A stretch of 64,000 bases of DNA. It comes from Pelodera strongyloides. Lineage: Eukaryota; Nematoda; Chromadorea; Rhabditida; Rhabditidae. Shown one piece after another: positions 36,084 to 49,172 of the stretch. How positions within the stretch are numbered: the stretch's first letter is position 1; every line of letters starts with the position of its first letter. Location of the stretch: positions 1 through 64,000 of the forward strand of contig JAANDG010000406.1 of assembly GCA_036852015.1 (NCBI GenBank), written 5' to 3'. The notes below the pieces were generated by a model. It was not told where the DNA came from. It saw only the letters and a list, made by a program, of their open reading frames with translations, and did no database searches. Both the position numbers and the translations under genes were made by a program.

Positions 36084-39000
36084 ATAAAAGTTAAGGACGA
36101 TAGTTTTGCAAGCACAAGGGTTATTTAGCCCGTCAAACAATCTTTCATTATCCACCAATTGTCCATTAATTACATTCATTTGTGTGCTTTGTGTCCGTGG
36201 TTTTTATACGTGCGTGGGTGTTATTCTCTACATTCACTCAAAAGGGGGTGCACAGATTCACAGATAAAGACAGCACACCTCTGATTAACAATGCGATATT
36301 TATCGAAAGACGCCTGCATAAGTATAAGATTCATACGTATCATACAATAAGATACATGAGAAGACACATAATGCGAAGTTTGTATCATTCGAATCAGAGT
36401 TACAATAAAGTTGACCGCACTCTACGAAAAAAGGTGACCCACGTCGCCCCGTATTCGCCAAGTTCTCGCGAGTTACCTTAGTGTCAGTGCGCCAGAACCT
36501 AGCGAAGACGCCGGGCACTTTTTTATAAAGTGTTGCGCGATTTACGCATTTTTAACGCCAGTGCCTAGCCGCGCGACATTTTCGCGCCGTGCGATTCGTC
36601 AGGATGGCCCGCAGTTATGCTGTAGCGCCAGTTTGGCACACATTTGTGAAAATAACTCTCGTGCTTTCAAAAGTATCATCCCTTTCAAGGAAGTAAAGGG
36701 AAAAATGCGATTTTGAGTTCGTCCGGGAATCTAGTTAAATGTGAAACTTGACATAAACGCATAGACGAAATTCAATTCACTTTCTGTTGTTTAAGTTCAC
36801 TCGACACAAAATAACACTAAGAATTGCAGCTAAAGATAATAAAGAACACTAAAGTCATGTAAAAACGGTTAAACAAATAATTTTTGAAATAAAAACAAAG
36901 AGTGTGAATTCAAATTAAACTAGAAGAGTTTGGAACGGTTAGGCACGCTATATTTTACAGCTGTAATAATGTGCAAGTTGGGATGTGCCCAGGACTCCCA
37001 AGAGAAATTAGTATACAATACATGGAAATGCGTTTAACAAACCACGTGCCGTGCCGCTTTAAACCCGTCTCGCATCTTCAATATGTTGCAATGCCAGACC
37101 ACTATGAAGTAGGAAGTATGTCTGACCACGTATAAATACGCTGTCAATTGCACTTACACCCCCATAACTTATTCGAAAACATCCAAATTGAAACCACAAA
37201 TTAAGGAAGTAAACACTTCAAATTAAAGCAACATATGAAGCAATTTAGGAAAAATATGCACTTTGTAAGCTACAATTACCACCCGTAAATGCCCTTTCAG
37301 TTAAATTGCAAAATTTTCATTGCGTCTGAACCGGAAGGGCGACATTGCGGCAGCGTACATTCCACATACCACGTACAATATCGCTTTAGCTTCTTAGAAT
37401 AAGACCTCACAATCAGCCAGCCTGGACGTCAAAACTTGCTTATTCGCGGACAATTTCTCAACATGTCATGGCCATCTTCAGAAAAATACATTTCCGCCTC
37501 TATTTTATTTTTAAACTTGCAACTTAGATGCACTTTTAACTATGTGTACGCAAGTCAACGCTGTCAGGATGCCTTAAATTCAATAAAAACTAATGAAAAA
37601 GACGTTTCCGTTTTATTTCCGCACGTTATATAATAAGAGGGCATACATCAAGGGGTTGGTGGGCTTATACACGTACACTTTAGACTGGAAGCACTAAAAA
37701 AAGGCATACTAGAAAATACAAAAGATGGGGTCATTTAAGCACCATAAAAGATAATGGTCACTTGTAATGGAGCTAATTACAGATTTTTCGGAAAAAATCC
37801 AAATCAGAAGTCTTGTGTTTTGGTCGTGTGATTTTGACTTTTAAACGTTGAAGAACTACATTAGCATGTCTTGTCCATGTATTATATGCAAATTTATTCC
37901 AGTTTGTGCGGAAAACGCACAGAAGGCTACATGAAATTGCAGATGCAGAAGGGTACGATTGTCCAGAAAAGTTCCTAAACCACGTGTCTTGTCGCTTTAA
38001 GTAAGGATTCAGCCCAACTAACGTAAAATTTAAAAAAAGTGGACTAAAAATGACTCAGCAACTTAACCATTTTCACCACAAGCACTCCGCCCTAGCTATG
38101 AGTAATCATCGCCATCAGGGATCGAACCCGCAATGTTTTGCGCGAGCAAGCGCCTAACCGACTGCGCAATAGCGATCCGAAGGGTTTTGGGCGGGACCCC
38201 CACCATTAGAGTGATAGAAAGCAAGCATAAGCATAATACAAACAATAAAACTAATCAATACTAAAATTAATGATAAAATATAGGAATGAATTAGACGACT
38301 TATCTAAACTTAATTTAAAATCCATAAATAACCAACACGTTCCCACTCATTCGCATGTGGATTTTGTTTTTATCGCCTCAAAAAGACGCTAATCTCATTG
38401 GAAGGAAATATTTCCGGAATTACTAAACAGATTATCATTGAATATAATTTCTTTTTTTATTTCGTTGTAACCGAATCATGATATTCCATTTTGAGCTCAA
38501 TTAATTTTCGATAAAATCCGCGACACATCACTCTTAATCGCATGACGTTATTAGAAACAGAATATCAATAAATCTACTCAAAAACATGTTTATACAGGCA
38601 CTGAAATAAGTAATAAGCAGGTATCTTGACATCTTGGCCATAGACCCCCGTAGTTTTGACTTCACTACAGTATACTTCACTGATGTATGCATGTGTGTAC
38701 TGTACTACCATATGCCCACACAGGAAAGTGAAAGTGAAACACCTGATTTTGTCCCGATTATTTTCAAAAACCCCGATTTCGCCCGATCACGGCCCGATTT
38801 TTTGAGGGACTTGATCCGGGCGAAATTTGGGTTTTTGGTTTCCCATGCATAGCCATTCGTCTCCAAATTGGTACACATAATACAATTTTCATGGATAATT
38901 CCAATATTTGAAAAACTTTACAACAGTTGATTCAAAACTAGCTCGATATAAAACAATTTACAAAGCGAAGGAAAATGAGCTAAAATAAAGCAAATAAAAA

Positions 39001-39689
39001 GTGAACTGATATGAACAATCCAAAGTGATTCAATAAAACCCGTGCATATAGTTAAAGGTAGTTAGTTATTTTTCAAAGTATGCATTCATCAGGGAAAGTT
39101 CAAGTACGAATACAACGAAATCTTTGCGCCGCGGAGTTGCCGTCCACCAAAAAGTGGGCCGTATGCGCGCGGCACCAGCGCAGAAAACAACTTTCAAGTA
39201 AGATGTAAATATGTCAGCTGAATCATCAAATAAAGAAACAAGTATTTTCAGGATATTACTCCTAAAACTCAAAACCTAATAAACTTAAATTAACCAGTCG
39301 AGTAAAAACTAATTATAGTCACACACAACTCACAAGAAAAGCTAAACTATGCGAATATGATATATGATTTAACCAAAAAAGTGCATTTCACAGACTAGAA
39401 TTTATAAAACATAAAGAATGAACAAACAATGATATAAAAATTGTACCCCAAACAGGGTACAATTAAATTAAAAGAAACCACCTTTCTTATTAATTATTGA
39501 GTACGAAAATCAGTACAATTATAATAAACATAAATACCAAGTAAACGAGTACGTGCACATTACGAGCTTATAAAACAGCAGGGGCAAAGCTATACAACAA
39601 AGAACACATACCTACCGTATGACTGAAAGAAGTGAGTACGCGCTCACGGGTTCCAATTCAAGAATCTACAGTATGACCCCGCGCACTAA
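36084..39689. other. Gene-poor DNA downstream of the CIP2A-like gene
   Basis: No gene is recognised. Repeat ends with the motif CCACGTG and CGCTTTAA occur at 37039-37062 and 37977-38000. A Helitron-like 5' end (TCTTATTATATAA, minus) lies at 37636 but no clear partner end. 38730-38835 has several CCCGATTT repeats with a partial inverted copy. A tRNA-like relic is at 38107-38176. The 3' UTR of the CIP2A-like gene must start at 39689. Confidence 0.45.
38107..38176 (-). pseudogene. tRNA-like relic
   Basis: The minus-strand acceptor ATCGCTA pairs fully with TGGCGAT, the D stem (GCGC/GCGC) and B box (GGTTCGATCCC) are good, but the anticodon and variable region is about five bases short and cannot form a normal arm. 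There is no T-run terminator. Probably a deleted tRNA gene or tRNA-derived repeat. Confidence 0.5.
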
Positions 39690-42600
39690 TTAGAATTCTC
39701 CTGCCAATTTGCTCATTATCTCCTCTTTTATCTTTCGCATTCTCTCCAAATCATTCTTCGTGCGATCTTGCTCCGATGTGGCCGAATTGAGCTGAAAGGA
39801 AGAATTCACAAATTAAAGAGTCAGAAAAAACACCGCGCGCGCAATCGCTGCGCAAAAAGAAGGAGCGCCACAGTGCCACAGCGCCACAGTTATTTAATGG
39901 ACAGGCGTGGGACGCACAAATCGGTACGCAATTCCTGCTGTCTACTGCCCACCATTCAAAATAACGCATGGACGCACCGCAAGAGCTCTTCATATGTGCC
40001 GCAGGTGTGCCAACTGGAATTGTACGGCGCACATCCTTTGAGGCACCCACTTCGCACCCCAGAGGAGCCCCTGCCCAACTGGGCTTCGCCATTCCGCCGA
40101 GTCAGAAACCAATGCTTGCAAAATAACACCTCACCTTGTCTCTAAGTTCCTTCAACTCGGCTTCCGTCCTCTCACGATACGCCGCAAACTCCTTCTCTCG
40201 TTGCGATTTGTCGGCTTCAGTTGATCGCCTAAATCACAGGTACGGTACAATTATGTAAACTTTATGTGGCGTGTCGCGCGCCTATAAAAAAGGTGCCCAG
40301 GGTGCGCGACCCTCGTCTCGGTTCAGTGGTCGCGGGTGCTGAGTGCGCTATGCGCGCAAAAAGCGCGCGAACCGTGAAAAATGCATGAAACACGGCAGGT
40401 AAGCGCGAGCCCGCACCAAAACCGAAGAATATAATTGCGCGACTAGCCTATATAACATTACCTGGAATAGAAGAGAGCCGTACAAAAGTATAAAAACTAA
40501 ATCCCACCTATACTCATCCTGCAGCCTGACCCTCTCTGCCATCTCTGCTTCGATCTTCTCCTTGTATTCTCTCGCTCTTCTCTCTGTGTCTGCTTCTCTC
40601 TTCTCACTCTCTTCCACTAGTCGTTTCAATTCTGCTACCTCTCCCTCTTTACCTAAAAGAATTGAAAAATTGTTTGCGTAATAGCTCCCGAAATCATAAC
40701 TTACGGAACTCTAGCCATCATAACTTACGTAACACTAATCACGACTTGAAATAATTCAAAAACAAACCTTTGAGCGCATCATTCGCAGCCTGCTTTTCCC
40801 TGATCAACATCGTGCAGTGCTCCTGTTTCTCCAGTGCAACTTTGCTCGCACTAAACACATTTCAGATTAGATTAGCTGTAACCTATGATATGTTCTTATA
40901 TCAGAAGCGTCAGTAACAACTTGTGTGCTGCGCTGCGGCGGAATATGATCGGAATTCCTTAGATTAATGACAGATAAACCTCGAAAATAGACCTACGCCT
41001 CAAATTTCTGCTTGAACTCCTCCTTTCCGGCTCGGAGCTGTGCTCCCAACTTCCTCTCGCTCTCATTCTCCTCCACAAGCATCGCATTCTCCTTCCTCAC
41101 ATCTGATATACTGAAAAGGTAAACATTAAAATTAGTTGGTGGGCGGCATAAGAAATATGGTTTTGGTACAATATAGGAGTTGCCGTACATTAACCTAGTC
41201 CAAAGTACGTTGCCCACTCCCCACTAAGAGTGGGCCACATGTGTGCCACAAGCTCGCATAAAAGGGAAAACCACGTTTTTATTCGCATATAGGTGCGCTT
41301 CTCCCACTTCCACAAATCTTAAAAAAGAAGCACCAAACTGGCTTCCAAACAGATACGAGACAAAGGGTGAAACTGGCTCAAATGAAAAAAAAACAAGGTG
41401 TAATAATTATCGATCAAAACCCACTCATCATTCAACTTCTTCAATTCCGACTGTAATTTTTCCTGTTCAGCAACCAGCGATCGTATCCGAGACAACTGAA
41501 CATATAAGATAAGTCCATCATACAAAGTTTAAGTTTTGAATGATATTATTTATAAACATAATAAATTACATAGTAAGGATAATACCTGGTTGTGCCCGTA
41601 ATCTGTTTCTATGCAATCGCCTAGTTTATAACGGAATAAAGTTAAGCTATCCAACTAGACACATACATCCTCTTCATTAGTGCCTTGTTGTCCCACACGA
41701 TACTGTAATCGGAGTTTTTCACTCTGCGCTAGCGCCGCGTCTTTTGCCGTGATAAGGGCTGAAAGATAAAATATATATGTAAACTCATCATGAAGTTGCA
41801 TCTTGGCTGTACTCTCGACTTTTTTTGCTATCACCTTTGAGAAAGAAGATCATACTATCCAAATCAACATCAGATTGAATAAGCTAACAATGCACCCAAT
41901 GGGAGACACGCCCACAACCATGCTCCGCGACAACAAATAAAAAGAAGAACTGCATAAATTAAAAAACAATAAACTCACACTCCAGCTCCCTTTCCCTACT
42001 CTTCAAGCAATCAATCTTCTTCTCATACGTCGACAGCAATTCCGATGTGCGCACGTCACGAATCTAAACGTTTCAATTGTAAATATCACGGTCAAATGCA
42101 AAATGTTTCATGTTCCCTCCAAAGGCGGATACATCAGTTGAACCACTAATGTAGTAGCTTTGAGCTCCTGATCGGACAATAATACACCGGATAACGGGAT
42201 AACCGGTAAATGAAAGGTAGCAAAATATCTATTGCACAGTATGTATGATCATTATTTGGAAGGTATCTTCAGTATCTATACACTACAGTATCTACACTGT
42301 CTTACAAGTAAACCACAACCATTAAGTATTAATCAATACTAAAAATGTCAGCAAAGAGCCAATAACATGCAAAAACACCAACATCCATTCCATTCTTCAA
42401 TTTCTCCAAAAGTTCGTCCACGACAATCGCGTCACGTCCATTTACGTCACGACGTTTTTCCTCCCCGCCCCCAATCAAGTGGTCCATGTCCGATGATCTG
42501 CGCATAAAACAATTACAATCCTCAAATCAATTATCAGAATAATTGCAGATAACAGATGATAAATACAAAATGACAAGCAAACCGTATCATGCCAAATACA

Positions 42601-45600
42601 TTTTCCCAGAATAGTAAACCCCATTCTACTTTCCAATATAATACAGAAAACATAATATATGAGAACAGGAAATAGTATGACGATATGAAAGACAAGTGCC
42701 CATTAGATAATCTAGACAACCAACTACAGTAAGACTTATCAAAGCATTAAAACAATAAAACCTACTTTCTATTCTCTCGGCTTGTATTCAACGAACCGTC
42801 TCCGCAACGCTGTTTTACGGTAGAACAGGATGCTATCAAATCAGCGAGCCTGTAAAAAGCAATAACGATTCAAAAATGAAAAAACTTTCTCTAAAAGCAG
42901 GATTGAACCCATAACTCATAAAAAAATAAGCAAATAAAAACTCATAGTATACTACCTGGATTACAATCGTTACAATAAACTACTGACTCTAACAATAAGT
43001 AACATTTTAAAGGTATGAAACACAAACCAACCATCTAGTCGGAAAAGCCTGTACTTGCGAACAATGTGTGTACAAAACGAGGGCGTCGTATACCATCTGA
43101 TGTCCGCCGTGCGATATCGCGTACGCGATAAACGGGACCAAACGTTCGTCCTGAGTAATGCAAATAAGAATAATTATTCACAGCAACCCGCGTAGAAGGA
43201 AAGGTGATTGGATGCGTGATTTTACGTACAACCGTAGCCCAAGGTACTTCATTTTCATTCCCATATTACCCTCAAAGCAATCATAAAGCAACATCAAAAG
43301 CCACACCAGTGAAGTTGGGTTCAACTCAGTTTTCGCTAAGCATAACACATTTCACTCTGTCCCTACATAAAAGGAAAAAAAATACATAGAACGAGAAAGA
43401 AGCAAGTTAAGCCAAGGAAGCGAACCTTTAAAGACCTCCAATACTGATCCTTATGAGCTTTGGAGAAATCTTTGAGCGCCGCGAGCAACTTCAACAAATC
43501 TAGCACAATTGAGACGCCTTGGATGCTGAAACACACATATGAAAATACAATTCAATAACATTTTGCACAGTCTCGCGAAGATAAACTCCCTAAGAAAAAC
43601 TAGCACACATGTTTCCAATTGTTTAACCCATTGTGATTTCCTAGCCGCTACTTAAGCGAAGATCTAATAACCTTAGTGCATTTGCCTACAAAGTCCTACT
43701 TAAACAAACAACTTGAAACATTGACCTTTTCAACCTTCATACCTCGGATTCCACCAACAGCACAGTTACATAGTTACTTTCAAACGGATATGCCACCTCT
43801 CCAGAAGTTAACTAGAATGACTCCCTACCTCCACTCAGGTACCGATTCGGTGCGATTCGCCGGCGGTTTTGACATATACACCAAGATTGGATTGGCTAAC
43901 AACTGGCTCTCGGCCAAATGTGCGCAAAGTGATGAGGGAATGAGGGTTAGCAACTCCAAACGAACCTCCTCATCTTGGGAGAGAACTGAAATATGTTAGA
44001 TGTATGACTCGCACAGAACGGAACAAATAGACATATACTAGGATTCAACAGTATACGTTTCACAAACCATGTGCCATGAAGCAGCTAGTTGTTTTCGAAC
44101 ACAACGGCAGATACACAATAACACTACCTTCAATTGGTAACAGAAAGTACAAACAAGTATCTATACATAGAAGCCTTCAAGAAAGAAAACAGCTCATTCC
44201 AAGAACCTAATTAAAGAAATAAAACTCAAACACCAACCTTCAGCTAATCGTAGACCTTCTGTAACCCGTTCACATTGGTATCCAACCAGTTCCGCGCCCG
44301 TATCCACAGTAGTCTTCACGTTCAACTCCACTATTTGGAGAAAATGTTCGCATGGTACATAATCAACCACTCGCTTACCAGCATCACCGGCTTCCTATAA
44401 CACATCATTAACTTAGTGAATTAATGATACTAACAAAGTAATTCATAAACCTAATGACACTACCAATAAGTGTAGGGAACAAACAAAGTTCGTTCGTAAA
44501 TTCGTAAATGGAGGCGGTATTCTGTACGTAAGTATGTTGGCTTATTGTCGCTGTAACATTTTACCAGGGAGTATTACCGTACTACGCCTTCACACTCCAA
44601 TAATGCAATCGTACGCGTACATAGGACTGAGCCAATTTGAGGAAGTGAGGACATTGGAGCCTTAGATGCAAACACATAAGGGATAAATACTAAATACTAT
44701 AAATACCAACCTTCATCAAATAATTCAGAAGCCTCAATGCCTTCATTGGAGTACACGGATCAATGATATCTCCGAAAGACAACCGGGATGTGCGAGAAAT
44801 TGCTGAAGTTATATTTCTATTTTCTATTTAGGACGGAAGCATTGATTGATTATAACTGAACTCAAAAGAAAAAATTCGAATTTCAGTCCAACGAATGACT
44901 TTTCCCCCTACCACGGGACAATTCATCACTATCAAAATTGAGAGAGAGAGATTATGAAAACAAAATCTAAAAAACGACACCCCTTACAATTAGTTCTTCG
45001 CAACCGTAAAAAAAACAAAGTATGCTTGATTCAGATTTTCAATCTCCTTACCTAACACCGGTGTGATTAAACTTTTCGCCGACATTGCGGGTGCACTTAA
45101 TATTGCATCGCAGACAGCTGATCGCATAGAAGATAGGGAACAGAGTGCGAGGAGTAGGTCCAGAATCTATAAACAACTTTTATAAATGAAAAGCTAAAGC
45201 AAAAGGATTTAAAGGATATCACTTCAAAGTTAAACTGTACGATGAAAACAAAATAGCTAAACGCGAAAAATGCACATGTCAATATCTACCTTCAGTTTCA
45301 CAATATTTGAGTAATTATCTCATACGTACCGTATTTCGATGCCGTATACTGTAACTCTTCAAGAAAGCAACAATTTCAAGTAATTATCTCCTACCTACCG
45401 CATTTCGATGCCGTATGCCGTATACTGTAAATCCTCAAAAAAAGTAACATTCAAGTAAATACCTTATACCTTACCTTAACCGTTTCTTCCACCTGTGCGT
45501 CGAGCGTAACCAATAAACCAGCAGTTTGTTGGATGCATTTTGCAAAGTATGAATAGCACATGAGATCTTTTCCAGTAGTAGTGACGACGGGTTGAGATGA

Positions 45601-48600
45601 TATCTAAGGCATACAAGGTTTAGTACTAAATATTCAACTAAGAACCCAAGCATAGCCATCTTATGTCATAGAACGTACGAAATAAGGTCTCAGGCAACAC
45701 ATCAAAAGTTCCTAAGCCATACACAATAAAAATAATTTTATTTCCAGGTTTCATGACGCTTTTATTTGGTAAACGGTTTTTTTTTTCATGATTTGGTAAA
45801 AGGTGACAATTACTGTATGTGCATAATCAAAGAAAAGAAATCCATACTTAGATACACAACGTTAAAAAAATGAAAAGAAAAAGGACATAGAGATGTGTCA
45901 TTGTCATTGTCATAAGAACCAGTCAAAACAGTTAGTCACTGTCATTGGTTATATTGATTATGTCATTGACAATTGACAACTAATAATAATTAAATCAACG
46001 TTGCCAGTAATATGCCAAAGCCAACAATAAAAAAACGCATACCGTTGGTGCATCGCTCACAACTAATCTCTTCAGAAGATCGCATGCCAAATGTCGAGTT
46101 AACAGAGAATCACCAATAATCAACACGTTGAAAACGCATTGAAATGTAGATGCCATATTTTGTGGGGAATACACCTAAATGGATAAATATACAAGTCATG
46201 GCTTTTTCAACCGATATAGCTTAGCGAAACACTGACAAGACGACACAAGCTTTCGTTCTGTAACAGTGAAATGAACCATCATATACAATTACTATAAACT
46301 ATAAACTATAAACATAAGCAAAATAAATTCAAAGAAAAAAGGCCTACCACATCTCGTATTTTCTCATCGAGGTATCCGACCAACACCAATGCAGATACAA
46401 CTACCATTCTCGATTCATGTTGCAGCAATTTGATCAACCGTTTCAAGAAGCCTTTGTAGTTGCTCTACAAAAAGACCACACATCAAGAAGAAGAAGAAGT
46501 AAACCTTCTCCCAAAATCATAGTCAATTTAAAGCCGAAAGAAATCACCACTAGTAATCGCCCCGTCTTTTTTAAAAAGCAAGGTATCATGTTTCATTACA
46601 GCTATAAGCCCAGCAGTTATCAACCCAAAGTTAGTAGCAAGTAACAAGGAAACTTATATAATAACTTACCGATTTCCTAATCCTATTTCCAGCCGATTTT
46701 GAACGACACGCCAAATTGCACAAGGTTGCCATACAGAAGGGCACCCATTCTACTTCTGGTTCCTTTACTCTGCAAATAAAATGATAAGTACATTTGTGTA
46801 ATTTGGTATTTGGCGGCCTCCTAACCATAGCATATTATTGGAATTTTGTGAATAGGTGAGTGATTTCGGACCGCACAAAGACGTCACATTTCACAAATAA
46901 CAATCAAATTGTCACATATTAAATCCACAACTAAACAAAAAATGAAAGAAAAGAGAAAACAACAACAACTCACACTTCTCCTATCAAATACGAGATCAAA
47001 TCGTTCGTCCAAATGCCCAATGTTAGACATTTCTCGTATGTTAGCACCTGTAACGAAAACATGCAATTAACTCATAAACAGAAACCTCGACCCCTAAGAT
47101 GACTTAAAGGGACGGGCCCATCAAAATAAACCTATAGTTTGCATGTTTTTATAATTTGTATAAAGGGGGTTTATTATAATATATGTACACTAAGTTACGG
47201 CTAGACTTTATCCCGCCGAAATTTTTCGGTGTCGATAAACTCAAAAGTATACCGTAGAAGACCAACAATTGCACCCTTATTTCCTTACCGCGTCTCCCGA
47301 GGATACCTCGCTCTGATTGGGACCCGGGAGACTATCTGTCCATATAGCCACATTCCCCCGGGACACGCGACAAGAAAATAGGGTGCAATTGTGTGTCTTC
47401 TACGGTATACTTTTGAGTTTATCGACACCGAAAAATTTTCAGCGGAATAATTTAGTGTACATATATTATAATAAACCCCCTTTATACAAATTATAAAAAC
47501 ATGCAAAATATGGGTTTATTTTGATGGGCCCGTCCCTTTAAGGGTCGAAACGAGGTGACCCTCACATATTTAATTTTCCTATTATCTTTACCTTTTAATT
47601 TTTTCTTCAATCTGTAACTAATATTATTTAGTATAATGATCACACTTACAGTAGTACAACTTAGAATTTATGTTCAACTTTAATAAGTGTAGCAGCTTAG
47701 CAAACCCCTTTTAGCCAACCCTGTCTCCCGTAGAGAAAGACTACTGTAACTAATCGCGAACAAATCTTATCTCAGCAGCTAAATGTTTCACGACCAAAAT
47801 AAACGTACTACATTCATAGCAAATGGTAATTCATGCATATTTTTTTGTTCGTAAGCCACAGGAAACAAGTCTAAACGCCTAAAATAAAATAAACACCTAA
47901 TCTATTACCTGCAGCAACTTCAGTATATCAATCAATTGTTGCGATCCAAGTTTCTCGTGCAGCGATTGTTTTAAACATGTCCAAACAGGGGAGCACATCT
48001 CCAGTTCTGAACAAACGTGCCGTCGTATTGAAACATTGTGGAGAACTGAAATATTGTAGTTTGGATATTGTAGTTTGTAGCTGCGATATAAATCGTATTT
48101 TCAAATAGCGGAATTCCATTTGGTACATTGCAGTGTTACACCCGTGTTATACAATTAAATGCGCTAGTATGATACCCACTGCACACTGCAAAGTAAAATA
48201 AAACTAGAGTGCGAACTGCGAACAAAAAAAAACGGAGCCATAACTCCCACAATGCCTTAGTTTTACAAAACTTACTCCTCATAATTATTAAAAACCTTAT
48301 GTCCAAGAAGTTTGCAAACAATTAAACCAACCTATATTAAATAAAAACCGGACAACTTTGCTCCTTGTTGATAATGTCGAGGACGGCGATGTGAGTAGTG
48401 TTGGACAATAGTTGAGTAATTCGGTGAGAGGTTGAGAACTCAATTGCAAACGTCCAGTGCGCTCCACGGACGAGACTGCTTGCACGAGAACCTACAATAC
48501 ACTTTAAAGATATACTTCGAGTTTCGACTCCAAAATAAGCCTAGCCCGTCCTGTTTTACATGAAAACATTGCCTGGGCTTACTAACCCGCGCTATTACAA

Positions 48601-49117
48601 AAGTTCCCAGTATCTTAATCGTGATGCACACCCTACGATCTAACTTACGAGACTTAATCCAAAGCAAATAATCATAATCATACAAGAATTCACGAGCTTA
48701 CTGCTTGTAAAGATGGATGTTTAAAGGCAATACTAACCCTCAGGGTATCATCCAATCTTGCTGTGTTATCCGTAGACGGATCACTATAGAATCGAGACGA
48801 CGCTGCGACGGCACGCTGAAACAAAGCAGTTAATATACTACAGTAATCAATAAAAACAAACAATATACTCCAGTAATCACTTTATTTAAAACAATCAATA
48901 GAACACGACGGTACGAGACGCACACTTCTTACCCGTCCAAGAAAAAATTGATGTATCAGTAAATTTATTACAGTTAGCAATACCAATAACCAACACTCAC
49001 TCTTTTCGGAGCAAACACTAAAATCGAAAAAAAAAAAACCCCTCAAAAGACTATAATTAACAATTGACCAACCTGTAAATCACTTTCAATTGAAAATGCG
49101 TCCGTCACACCGCTCAT
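39690..49117 (-). CDS. CIP2A: CIP2A-like protein, full length
   Basis: Twenty-five minus-strand exons: 49073-49117, 48738-48815, 48332-48491, 47909-48045, 46974-47047, 46670-46769, 46348-46464, 46043-46174, 45475-45603, 45052-45166, 44711-44802, 44238-44394, 43829-43985, 43426-43525, 43032-43150, 42766-42849, 42383-42497, 41979-42063, 41667-41758, 41425-41495, 40997-41110, 40768-40850, 40508-40652, 40135-40228, 39690-39791. All join in phase to 898 residues; human CIP2A has 905. Residues 1 to about 600 are helical repeats. Exons 7-8 (SNYKGFLKRLIKLLQHESRM, then FQCVFNVLIIGDSLLTR) and exon 10 (ILDLLLALCS) match the human armadillo half in order. VDELLEKLKNGM and IRDVRTSELLSTYEKK mark entry to the coiled coil, which runs to the end. 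In vertebrates CIP2A dimerises, inhibits PP2A-B56 and binds TOPBP1 at mitotic breaks; function here is inferred. Intron 4 holds a palindrome. Confidence 0.85.
47104..47541. mobile_element. Palindromic MITE in a CIP2A-like gene intron
   Basis: 438 bp with arms of about 150 bases, opening TTAAAGGGACGGGCCCATC and closing with its complement. Same family as 22118-22515. It contains no exon sequence. Confidence 0.85.
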
Positions 49118-49172
49118 TCCCAGATAACAAAATTATCGCCAAGATCTAGAAGTCTCGCCGTGAACGTCTGAA
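49118..49172 (-). promoter_or_regulatory. Candidate 5' acceptor of the CIP2A-like gene
   Basis: On the minus strand, TTCTTCAG ends at 49168, 50 bases before the ATG at 49117. It could be a spliced-leader site or a 5' UTR intron end. Confidence 0.4.

Noticed and set aside
42900..42925. B-box-like GGGTTCAATCC on the minus strand
   Set aside because: No A box or acceptor pairing at the right distance; a single 11-base match is not enough.
43676..43999. 107-codon plus-strand frame
   Set aside because: It is antisense to CIP2A-like exon 43829-43985, whose minus frame splices correctly.
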